DNA of 64,000 nucleotides. Source: Cellulomonas sp. SG140. GTDB lineage: Bacteria; Actinomycetota; Actinomycetes; Actinomycetales; Cellulomonadaceae. The DNA lies in assembly GCF_025770785.1 (NCBI RefSeq), contig NZ_JANZLA010000002.1, positions 1 through 64,000 of the forward strand, written 5' to 3'. Position numbers and translations under genes: made by a program. Shown here in pieces: positions 15,580 through 21,845 of this stretch; positions within the stretch are counted from its first letter, which is position 1; the number at the start of each line of letters is the position of its first letter. Under the pieces are notes generated by a model, which had not been told where the DNA came from, made no database searches, and saw only the letters and a list, made by a program, of their open reading frames with translations.

Positions 15580-16500
15580 TCAGGCTGCAGCGGGCGTGTC
15601 CTGCGTCACATTCACCCGCTGTGGGTCCTGCAAGGGCGCGGTGCGCGGGCGCAGCACGTCCTTGACGGGGATCGACAGCGACTTCGAGCCGGCGAACGCC
15701 CGGCAGTAGTCGCGCACCCCGCAGCCCTTGCACATGTTCGTGATGTTCGGCAGGAAGACCCCCGCCTCGATCCCACGCCAGGCCATCTCGAACTGGTGGT
15801 CGACGTACTCCTCGGAGAACGCCGTCAGGTCGAAGGGGCCCACGATCTCGCCCGTGCCGGCCATCCAGTACATGCCCAGGTCGGCCACGATCCCGTAGAG
15901 CCGCTCCAGGGCGATGGCGTACACCGCCAGCTGCAGGCGCCCGGAGGGCTCCTTGCCGCTCTTGATGTCGACGATCGCGATGCGGCCGTCCGGCAGGATG
16001 AACACCCGGTCGATGAACCCGAGCTGGTCCCTGCCGCCGAACGGGACCTCGATGCGGACCTCGATGCCGACCGTGCCGTCAGGCAGAGCGGGGATCGTCC
16101 ACTTGGTCAGCTTGCGCCAGTCGACGTAGCTCTGGAAGTAGATCGGGCCCCAGTGCGACCACCACTCGCGGTCCTTCTTGTTCGGCCCGCCGTCCTTGGT
16201 GATCGACTGCCGCTTGTAGCCGGACGCCTTGATCTCCCGGCCCTTGCTGCGCTCGACCGCGACGGCGATGTCCAGCGCCGTCTCGAAGTCGGGCACCTGC
16301 ACGTCCTCGCCGAGCTGCTGGCGGTCCCACGCCTCGGTCATCGAGTGCAGCGCGGTGCCGGCGACCGTGGCCCACCACGTGCTCTTGTCGAGGTGGTAGC
16401 CGCGCTCCAGGCGCCAGCGCTCACCGCACTCGGCGTAGGAGGACAGGGCCGAGTAGGACAGCCGGCCCGGCAGGGTGATGACGCCCTGAGCCGCCGTCAC
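15580..16500 (-). CDS. Cas4/RecB-like exonuclease with Fe-S cysteines
   Basis: 306 residues, GTG in a GTGA overlap. N-terminal SYSALSSYAECGERWRLE carries the first Cys. The PD-(D/E)XK core is QLGFIDRVFILPDGRIAIVD then IKSGK. Three C-terminal cysteines (CKGCGVRDYC) complete a 4Fe-4S-type set. This is the Cas4/AddB-like family common in actinophages; it probably resects DNA ends during phage recombination. Its last codons contain a degenerate operator (15603-15615). Confidence 0.85.
   Translation of the reverse strand: MTAAQGVITLPGRLSYSALSSYAECGERWRLERGYHLDKSTWWATVAGTALHSMTEAWDRQQLGEDVQVPDFETALDIAVAVERSKGREIKASGYKRQSITKDGGPNKKDREWWSHWGPIYFQSYVDWRKLTKWTIPALPDGTVGIEVRIEVPFGGRDQLGFIDRVFILPDGRIAIVDIKSGKEPSGRLQLAVYAIALERLYGIVADLGMYWMAGTGEIVGPFDLTAFSEEYVDHQFEMAWRGIEAGVFLPNITNMCKGCGVRDYCRAFAGSKSLSIPVKDVLRPRTAPLQDPQRVNVTQDTPAAA
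15603..15615 (-). promoter_or_regulatory. Degenerate stoperator, GTGAATGTGACGC
   Basis: Two mismatches to consensus, 30 bp upstream of the stronger site at 15560. Confidence 0.45.
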
Positions 16501-16820
16501 GCGAACATCACCGTCACGACCGGGGTCAGGTACCACGTGGCCGAGCCGTCCGCGCCGTAGACGGGCGGGCACTCGTCGTCGTCCATGAGCTCGAAGCCCA
16601 GCGACTCGGCGATGCGCAGCAGGGCGGTCAGCTCGTCGGTGTCCGCGGACTCGTAGTCCTCGACGCGCAGGTGGAAGTCGAACGCAGTCTGGTTCAGCTG
16701 GAGGCTCGCGCGGCCAGAGGCGGAGGTGAAGGCGCCGAGGCTGACGCCGGGGGGAAGGCCGTCCTGGGCCTCGACGTCGGTGGTGACGTCGGCCTGGTCG
16801 AGCAGGTCGTGAAGGTTCAC
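16497..16820 (-). CDS. Hypothetical protein, first gene of the leftward replication operon
   Basis: 107 residues from GTG 16820, preceded by GGGAGCACTCCACACC. In-frame ATGs further up (16853, 16871) lack that leader. Begins MNLHDLLDQADVTTDVEAQD; contains SASGRASLQLNQTAFDFHL and a C-terminal acidic stretch. Function unknown. It precedes the exonuclease gene with a GTGA overlap. Confidence 0.7.
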   Translation of the reverse strand: MNLHDLLDQADVTTDVEAQDGLPPGVSLGAFTSASGRASLQLNQTAFDFHLRVEDYESADTDELTALLRIAESLGFELMDDDECPPVYGADGSATWYLTPVVTVMFA

Positions 16821-16861
16821 GGTGTGGAGTGCTCCCATCGTCCGAACAGCAGTGATGGGCA

Positions 16862-16891
16862 TTCCTACCATGAAAGCGGCGCGACGTGCAA
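16862..16891 (-). promoter_or_regulatory. Leftward promoter TTGCAC-N18-TAGGAA
   Basis: -35 at 16886-16891, -10 at 16862-16867. The operator at 16886-16898 contains the -35 hexamer but in the opposite orientation to the other left-arm sites. Confidence 0.55.
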
Positions 16892-16898
16892 GTGACGC
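16886..16898 (+). promoter_or_regulatory. Candidate operator, exact, opposite orientation
   Basis: Exact GTGCAAGTGACGC on the plus strand; the only exact site oriented against local transcription. It covers the -35 of the leftward promoter, so it is better called an operator than a stoperator. Confidence 0.75.
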
Positions 16899-17114
16899 GA
16901 GGGACCGGTAGTTGACGACGACGTGGGCGAGAAGGTGCAGGCCAGGGTGGCTCATGGGTCTTTGGTCCCTACGTGGTAGCGCCTGTGTCGGGCCCTACCA
17001 GCCGGACATCGCGAGCGACCGCGGACACCCCCTGGGCTCGCGGCACATGCACGCTAACTGACACATGGGTAACTCCCAGGGTCGGATAGGCGAACCTTAG
17101 AGATCGTTACCAAT

Positions 17115-17143
17115 CCGTTACAGGTCTGCCCGTATCTGAACAA
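17115..17143 (-). promoter_or_regulatory. Leftward promoter TTGTTC-N17-TAACGG
   Basis: -35 at 17138-17143 and -10 at 17115-17120, downstream of the repressor-gene terminator and upstream of the left-arm operon. It may be the main leftward early promoter. Confidence 0.5.
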
Positions 17144-17180
17144 GCGTCCAAGACGATGCAGGTGTATACGCGGACACAAG

Positions 17181-17218
17181 AAGGCCCCCACCGGACGAGC
17201 CTGCTCGGTGGGGGCCTT
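17181..17218 (-). terminator. Terminator of the candidate repressor gene
   Basis: Perfect 13-bp stem (17181-17193 / 17206-17218, AAGGCCCCCACCG) just beyond the stop at 17237. Confidence 0.85.
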
Positions 17219-17236
17219 CAGCTTGTGGAGGGTACG

Positions 17237-17689
17237 TCAGTCCGCAGCTCGCCGCTGCGTGGTCTTGCGCTCGGGCTCGCGTATGACGTCGAGATCCACG
17301 CCCTTGCGGCGAGGGACATAGAAGAAGCCCTCCTCGGTGTCGGGGTCGTAGTGGAGCACGAGGTCGCCCTCGGCGAGGCGCTGGTGCCACAGCTCCAGCC
17401 GGCGCTCGTCGTCCGGAGACAGCGTGGCGCCGGCCCGCTTCCGGGCCTCCATGCGCAGCACGGCCAGGTCGTAGGACCAGCGGTGCTTCTCCAGCACGTG
17501 CCACGGGATCAGGTTGTCGTCCCGCACGATCCGGCGAGTGAGTCCCTTGCGGCGCCGGAAGTTGCCCCACATCGAGGGCACGGTCTGGATGTTGTACTTG
17601 CGCTCGTACTCCTGGCTCATCCAGGCATACGTTCGCCCCTCGTTGAACCAGCGAATGACCTCGCCCTCGTCAACGATCTTGCTAGTCAT
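17237..17689 (-). CDS. Helix-turn-helix protein, candidate immunity repressor
   Basis: 150 residues, ATG 2 nt after AAGGGAGGGG. N-terminal homeodomain-like HTH: EVIRWFNEGRTYAWMSQEY ... SMWGNFRRRKGL. The rest (IPWHVLEKHRWSYDLAVLRM, then HYDPDTEEGFFYVPRRKG) resembles a family I associate with actinophage regulators. It stands alone between its own terminator and a divergent promoter region with degenerate operators, where an immunity gene would be expected. The repressor role is inference; it is the best candidate in the prophage to bind the 13-mers. Confidence 0.6.
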   Translation of the reverse strand: MTSKIVDEGEVIRWFNEGRTYAWMSQEYERKYNIQTVPSMWGNFRRRKGLTRRIVRDDNLIPWHVLEKHRWSYDLAVLRMEARKRAGATLSPDDERRLELWHQRLAEGDLVLHYDPDTEEGFFYVPRRKGVDLDVIREPERKTTQRRAAD

Positions 17690-17810
17690 GGCCCCTCCCT
17701 TCCCGATTGCGCCGTGCGTCGAACGCCCCCTGCGCGGTCTTGCATCTGAGTGCTGCTTGTCAACGTGTGCCCAACACTAGCGGCAACACGTTGCCCGCGT
17801 GCAAGTTTCA

Positions 17811-17823
17811 GCGCCACATTCAC
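17811..17823 (-). promoter_or_regulatory. Degenerate operator, GTGAATGTGGCGC
   Basis: Matches the GTGNAAGTGRCGC pattern with the A/T change also seen at 15603; lies in the repressor control region. Confidence 0.45.
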
Positions 17824-17856
17824 TCGGATGGCTCGGCTCTTAGCGAACTCCTGGCG

Positions 17857-17869
17857 CCGCCACTTACAC
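17857..17869 (-). promoter_or_regulatory. Degenerate operator, GTGTAAGTGGCGG
   Basis: Two mismatches to consensus; lies immediately upstream of the TACAGT -10 of the 17.9-kb gene. Confidence 0.45.
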
Positions 17870-17917
17870 CTCGCTACAGTCGGGGCATCCACAACCGCAT
17901 AGAGAAGGGAGAGGAGC

Positions 17918-18157
17918 ATGGCGAAGCTTCAGGTAGTGGTCTGTGACGAGTGCAAGTCGCTCGACAGGCCGACCAAGCGCTACACGCTGACAGGACCGCA
18001 GGGGCGGGCCGTCGTTGACCTGTGCGACCAGCATGCTCGCGCGCTAGAGGCGATCCTCGACAAGTACGCGACCAAGGTCAGCCGCACGCCGTTCGAGGCG
18101 AAGGTCACGACGGTCGAGGAGATCGAGCAGCGCAAGAAGAAGCCGGCGACGAACTAG
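17918..18157 (+). CDS. Small zinc-ribbon protein (Lsr2-like N-terminus)
   Basis: 79 residues, ATG after GGGAGAGGAG. VVVCDECKSLDRPTKRYTLT and DLCDQHARALEAIL show a CxxC...CxxH metal site followed by a dimerisation-like beta hairpin, as seen in actinophage proteins related to the Lsr2 N-terminus. It lacks the Lsr2 DNA-binding AT-hook domain. It is the only rightward gene in the left half and is divergent from the candidate repressor, so a regulatory role is plausible. Confidence 0.75.
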   Translation: MAKLQVVVCDECKSLDRPTKRYTLTGPQGRAVVDLCDQHARALEAILDKYATKVSRTPFEAKVTTVEEIEQRKKKPATN

Positions 18158-18172
18158 CGCCGGCACGACGAA

Positions 18173-18208
18173 AAGGCCCCCCACCCAGAACATCGGGTAG
18201 GGGGCCTT
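18173..18208. terminator. Bidirectional terminator between convergent units
   Basis: 14-bp stem with one mismatch (18173-18186 / 18195-18208), ending in TTTT on the minus strand. It ends both the 17.9-kb gene and the leftward lysis operon. Confidence 0.88.
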
Positions 18209-18219
18209 CGTCATGTGCA

Positions 18220-18507
18220 TCACGCCGCGGCGGGTGCGTCCTCGCTCGCCGTGATGGCCGGCGTCACCTTCATGCGGACGAGGTAGCTCGCCACCGAGGT
18301 GATGGCCGAGCGGGCTACCAGGAGCCCGAGGCCAGTCCACGCGGCGGGGCTGGACAGGTCGGCGTCCACGATCCACGTGGACAGGACCACGCCCACGGCG
18401 ACGGCGAGGTCGACACCGAGGGAGGTCCACAGGGTGCGCAGCGCGCGCTCACGCGCGTCGGCACGGACGGTCGAGCTGGTGGTCGTGCTGGTCATGACGT
18501 GGGACAT
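18220..18507 (-). CDS. Holin-like two-TM membrane protein
   Basis: 95 residues, ATG 3 nt after the lysin stop; a second in-frame ATG 12 nt later is also possible. Two hydrophobic helices (SLGVDLAVAVGVVLSTWIV and AAWTGLGLLVARSAITSVAS) are separated by a short turn. Adjacent to the endolysin, so it probably permeabilises the membrane at lysis. Confidence 0.8.
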   Translation of the reverse strand: MSHVMTSTTTSSTVRADARERALRTLWTSLGVDLAVAVGVVLSTWIVDADLSSPAAWTGLGLLVARSAITSVASYLVRMKVTPAITASEDAPAAA

Positions 18508-18510
18508 CCG

Positions 18511-19386
18511 TCAGAACCGCCCTTCGTTCAGGCGCCCCTGCAGAGCGCGGATCATCGTGGAGGGCCGGGAGATGAAGCCGTCCACGGGGGTGCCGAGGTA
18601 CTTCTGCAGCGCCCGGATGGTGTCGGCGCCCATCACGCCGTCCGCGCCGAAGCGGCCCACGCCGATGCCGCAGGCGATGAGCTTGTTCTGCACCGCCCGG
18701 ATCAGCGTCGAGCTCGGGCTGGAGATCACGCCGTCGACCGGCGTGCCCATGACCTGCTGCCAGCGGCTGATGGTCTTCGGGCCGAGGTAGCCGTCCACGT
18801 CCAGCGCCGCGGGAGCGGCCGGAGCTGCAGGGGCCACCGGGTTGGACGCCGGCACGACAGAGCCACCAGCGATCGCGGCCACGCGCGCCAGGAAGGCGTC
18901 CCACGGGAAGGAGGCGCCCGGGTCGGTGTGCGAGCTCTGGCGGTAGGCCAGCGTCACGTCGTAGTGGCCGACGATGCCCTTGGCGCCGGCCTTCAGCTCG
19001 GCGACGGACAGGTGCCGGATCGGGATGTCGTACGCCTGGCACCACTGGGCCACCCGCTGCGCAGCGCGCTCCAGGATCGCTTGGGAGGCGGCGTCCTGCC
19101 AGTCGCCCGAGGTCTGCCCGGCGCGGCCGGCGAGCTCGATCTGCAGGCCGTCAGCGTTGGCGCCCGGGGCAGCCCAGGCGGTGTCGGCGTCCGGGACGTA
19201 GCGGCACTCGGAGTCGGTGTCGACGCCCACGTGCGCGGACGCCTGGCGGGCCGGGTTAGCGAAGGCGTTGCCCACGGCCTCGGCGACGTTGGCGTCGTTC
19301 TCGTCGACCTCCATCGTGTGCACCACCACGACGCGGATCGGCTTGATGCGGCCGGCGTACTTGTTCGGGGACAGGATCTCGCTCAT
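18511..19386 (-). CDS. Endolysin: amidase domain plus peptidoglycan-binding repeats
   Basis: 291 residues. The N-terminal Amidase_2 (N-acetylmuramoyl-L-alanine amidase) domain has VVVVHTMEV, ASAHVGVDTD and GHYDV zinc-ligand regions. A Pro/Ala linker follows (about 185-195). The C-terminal region carries two PG_binding-type repeats (DVDGYLGPKTISRWQQVMG and GADGVMGADTIRALQKYLG). It should cut the stem peptide from glycan strands at the end of infection. Confidence 0.93.
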   Translation of the reverse strand: MSEILSPNKYAGRIKPIRVVVVHTMEVDENDANVAEAVGNAFANPARQASAHVGVDTDSECRYVPDADTAWAAPGANADGLQIELAGRAGQTSGDWQDAASQAILERAAQRVAQWCQAYDIPIRHLSVAELKAGAKGIVGHYDVTLAYRQSSHTDPGASFPWDAFLARVAAIAGGSVVPASNPVAPAAPAAPAALDVDGYLGPKTISRWQQVMGTPVDGVISSPSSTLIRAVQNKLIACGIGVGRFGADGVMGADTIRALQKYLGTPVDGFISRPSTMIRALQGRLNEGRF

Positions 19387-19419
19387 AGGGCTTTCGCCCT
19401 CCCTTCTTGGCGCACGAGA

Positions 19420-19450
19420 AAGGGCCCCCGGCTCAGTGCCGAGGGCCCTT
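19420..19450 (-). terminator. Hairpin upstream of the lysin gene
   Basis: 13-bp stem with one mismatch (19420-19432 / 19438-19450), AAGGGCCC type, then TTTC on minus. It separates tail and lysin transcription or allows partial read-through. Confidence 0.75.
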
Positions 19451-19464
19451 CTGCGTGCGGTGGA

Positions 19465-19824
19465 TCAGTCGTGCGGCCGGGCCGCTATGAAGTCGTCGAG
19501 ACGCTTGCCGAGCAGGATTCGCTCCTGCCGCTCGAAGCGGGCGTCGTCTCGGATGCCGCCGAGGGAGAGGGAGTGCTGGCGCAGGATCTCGTCCGTGCGC
19601 TTCTGCCCCTCGACGAGCTGGTCGATCCCCGCGATGGCGCGGTCAACGTCGTCGCGCAGGTTCGTGGTGTGGTCGTTCGCCACGTGGTACTTGGTGGCTG
19701 CCATGTCCTTGCGCAGCGCCTTGGTGTCAGAGCGCATTCGCTGGAACCAGTAGCCGAGGAGGGTGACGATTCCCGTCACGATGGCGACCTGAACGGTCGG
19801 GTGCAGCGTGGTGAAGACGCTCAC
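19465..19824 (-). CDS. DUF2746-type membrane/coiled-coil protein (possible second holin)
   Basis: 119 residues, GTG in a GTGA overlap. One TM segment (TVQVAIVTGIVTLLGYWF) followed by a long coiled coil (DVDRAIAGIDQLVEGQKRTD). The same layout is common next to actinophage endolysins. Holin or spanin-like function is inferred from position. Confidence 0.75.
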   Translation of the reverse strand: MSVFTTLHPTVQVAIVTGIVTLLGYWFQRMRSDTKALRKDMAATKYHVANDHTTNLRDDVDRAIAGIDQLVEGQKRTDEILRQHSLSLGGIRDDARFERQERILLGKRLDDFIAARPHD

Positions 19825-20885
19825 AGCTTCCACGCTCCGTTCGCCTTCTTGTAGACCTTGCCGGGCACCCAGGCGCCGTTCACCTTGATCCACACCTTCG
19901 CGTTCACCCAGGAGCCGTTGACCTTGACCTTGCCGCCCGAGAGCGTGGTGAAGCTGACGGTCGAGGACCAGGCGCCCCAGCCCATCGCGTTGCCCGCGCG
20001 CACGCGCACGTACTGGACGGTGCCGGGGATCAGGCCGCTCAGGGCGCCCGTGGTGAAGGTCTGCACGTTGGTGGTGAAGGCTGCGTCGGTGGCGACCTGG
20101 ACGTTGTAGTTGGTCAGGGTGGAGCCGCCGTCATACGGGGCCGTCCAGCTGACCAGGGCGGTGTCCGGCTGGATCGAGCCGACGCTCACGTTGGTCGGGG
20201 CATCGGGGACGGTCGCCAGGGTGGTGAACACCCCCATCGCGGCCCAGCCGGACCAGCCGGCCGCGTTGTGCGCGTGCGCCGTGTAGTAGTACGTCGTGGC
20301 CCGCTGCAGCCCGTAGGCGTTGAAGGACCCGCCAGCTGCCGAGGCGACGACGTTGCCGCCCTGGCCGGGCCAGGCGTTGTTCGTCATCACGTACGCCTCG
20401 TAGGCGTCGACCCCGGCGCCGTGGACGTCGCCCGGCTGGTAGACGTAGATCGACGCGCTGTTCGAGCTCACGTTGCCGTGGCCGATGCCGGGCGGGTCGG
20501 GCGGCGACGGGGGGCGCGCCGGCAGCGTGAAGCCCACCGACACGCTCGGGCGGGCACCGTCGTACAGCGGGCCGGTGCTGGCCGCGAAGGTCCAGCTGGG
20601 GCCACCGCTGTAGCTGGTGCCCTGGACGCCGATGTCGTACGTGCCGATGAACGTCGTGACCGAGCCGCCGCTCGGGGAGTAGAAGTGGTACCCCCACGAG
20701 CCGCCGAGCGATCCGCCGAAGCTCAGCGTGTAGTCGCCGTTGTAGCCCCAGCCGTTCGTGCCGTAGTAGAAGTCGGCGTAGACGTGGGACTGGGTGGTGC
20801 CAGCCCCGATGTCCTCCCAGCGGACGTTGACGCCGATCCGGGCCTTGGAGCTCCATCCGCCCCACTGGATTCCGGTCTCGGCCAT
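19821..20885 (-). CDS. Minor tail protein with fibronectin type III repeats
   Basis: 354 residues. The N-terminal beta-rich domain is Gly/Tyr/Trp-rich. Two FN3 modules follow (PPDPPGIGHGNVSSNSASIY and VPDAPTNVSVGSIQPDTALV). The C-terminus repeats VNGSWVNAKVWIKVNGAWV. Probably a tail-tip or fibre surface protein binding host glycans. Confidence 0.85.
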   Translation of the reverse strand: MAETGIQWGGWSSKARIGVNVRWEDIGAGTTQSHVYADFYYGTNGWGYNGDYTLSFGGSLGGSWGYHFYSPSGGSVTTFIGTYDIGVQGTSYSGGPSWTFAASTGPLYDGARPSVSVGFTLPARPPSPPDPPGIGHGNVSSNSASIYVYQPGDVHGAGVDAYEAYVMTNNAWPGQGGNVVASAAGGSFNAYGLQRATTYYYTAHAHNAAGWSGWAAMGVFTTLATVPDAPTNVSVGSIQPDTALVSWTAPYDGGSTLTNYNVQVATDAAFTTNVQTFTTGALSGLIPGTVQYVRVRAGNAMGWGAWSSTVSFTTLSGGKVKVNGSWVNAKVWIKVNGAWVPGKVYKKANGAWKL

Positions 20886-20886
20886 G

Positions 20887-21579
20887 TCAGATCCCGAACC
20901 AGAGGTCGCCGTTGGCGCCGTCAGCCGCGGTCGGAGCGGAAGCGCTCACGAAGATCGTGCGGCCGTCGATGGTGCTCTTGGTCGGGCGCCCGCTGATCGA
21001 GCCCCACGACAGGAGCGGCGTCCAGGCGCTGCCGGTCCAGAACTCCCAGAGCCCGGCCTCCTCGTTGTAGCCCAGCTGCCACTTGCGCGGGCTCGCCGGC
21101 CGAGTGGCGTTGGTCCAGGGGCGCAGGCGCATCCCGGAGCGGGGCCGGCGCAGCGTCACGGCGCTGGCCGGGATGGTGACGGCGTTGGCTGCGACGGCGA
21201 CGTCGGCCAGCGGCAGGTCGTACTTGTCGGTGTCGGTCTGCGTCAGGGCCGGCGCCGCGGGGGATGTGGCGGCGGTGCCCCTCAGCACGAGCAGCGCGAT
21301 GGTGTTTGCCACCGGGTCCAGCCGCACGACCACGGTGTCGATGCGCGGGTTGGACTCGCCCGTGGCGATCGCGAGGGTCTCGACCGCGGTGCTGCGGTAG
21401 GCGAAGCCGCGGACGAACGCCTGGCCCGCGGCCACCTTGACGTTCAGGCCGGAGCCGTCAGCGGTGACCGTCAGGTCACTGTCGCCCACGACGCCGGTGT
21501 CCTGCAGCTCGCGGAACATGTAGGAGAAGTCGGACTCGGAGGTGTCCAGTCCGTCGAACGGGTAGCCGATCTGCGCCAT
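20887..21579 (-). CDS. Minor tail protein
   Basis: 230 residues. Begins MAQIGYPFDGLDTSESDFSY; the middle resembles the structural part shared by actinophage minor tail proteins (VAAGQAFVRGFAYRS, NPRIDTVVVRLD). The C-terminus reads FWTGSAWTPLLSWGSISGRP. Encoded between the receptor-binding and FN3 proteins. Confidence 0.82.
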   Translation of the reverse strand: MAQIGYPFDGLDTSESDFSYMFRELQDTGVVGDSDLTVTADGSGLNVKVAAGQAFVRGFAYRSTAVETLAIATGESNPRIDTVVVRLDPVANTIALLVLRGTAATSPAAPALTQTDTDKYDLPLADVAVAANAVTIPASAVTLRRPRSGMRLRPWTNATRPASPRKWQLGYNEEAGLWEFWTGSAWTPLLSWGSISGRPTKSTIDGRTIFVSASAPTAADGANGDLWFGI

Positions 21580-21610
21580 GCGCTACGGCCTCCTTTCTGG
21601 GCGCGCCGAG

Positions 21611-21639
21611 AAGGCCCCCGCGCTATGCACGAGGGCCTT
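21611..21639 (-). terminator. Hairpin upstream of the minor tail gene
   Basis: AAGGCCCCC / GAGGGCCTT arms (21611-21619 / 21631-21639), 11-nt loop. Confidence 0.65.
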
Positions 21640-21659
21640 CCGGCGAGGCGGGGGCTAGG

Positions 21660-21839
21660 TCAGACGGTCGGGTTCGGGATGTCGGCGACGATGGCGCCGG
21701 GGATCGACACGACCAGCGCCTTGGCCGGGAAGCCCCTGATGGGGTCGGGGCTCGACTCGGTGAGGCTGATGAACGTCAGCGAGACGTTGCCGGTCGCCTC
21801 GTCGTACTCGACCGAGCTCGGGCTGTTCGAGAAGATCAT
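21660..21839 (-). CDS. Small hypothetical tail-region protein
   Basis: 59 residues (MIFSNSPSSVEYDEATGNVS start), ATG just after the stop of the large tail protein. Beta-strand rich (VEYDEATGNVSLTFI, ALVVSIPGAIVADI). No family recognised. Confidence 0.75.
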   Translation of the reverse strand: MIFSNSPSSVEYDEATGNVSLTFISLTESSPDPIRGFPAKALVVSIPGAIVADIPNPTV

Positions 21840-21845
21840 TAGGGG

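Larger units (their letters stand above)
16821..17180. other. Regulatory leader region of the left arm
   Basis: 360 bp without a convincing gene. It holds two leftward promoter candidates (16862-16891 and 17115-17143), an exact operator at 16886-16898 and a repeated CGTTAC (17105 and 17116). Upstream in-frame ATG codons of the first gene lie inside the proximal promoter, so they are unlikely starts. Confidence 0.55.
17690..17917. promoter_or_regulatory. Divergent control region, repressor / rightward gene
   Basis: 228 bp between divergent genes. It contains an 8-bp inverted repeat CAACGTGT/ACACGTTG (17761-17768 / 17786-17793), two degenerate operators (17811-17823 GTGAATGTGGCGC and 17857-17869 GTGTAAGTGGCGG, both minus) and a -10-like TACAGT at 17875 for the rightward gene. 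TTGACA (17757-17762, minus) could serve as a -35 for the repressor gene, but no good -10 follows at 17 bp. Confidence 0.55.
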
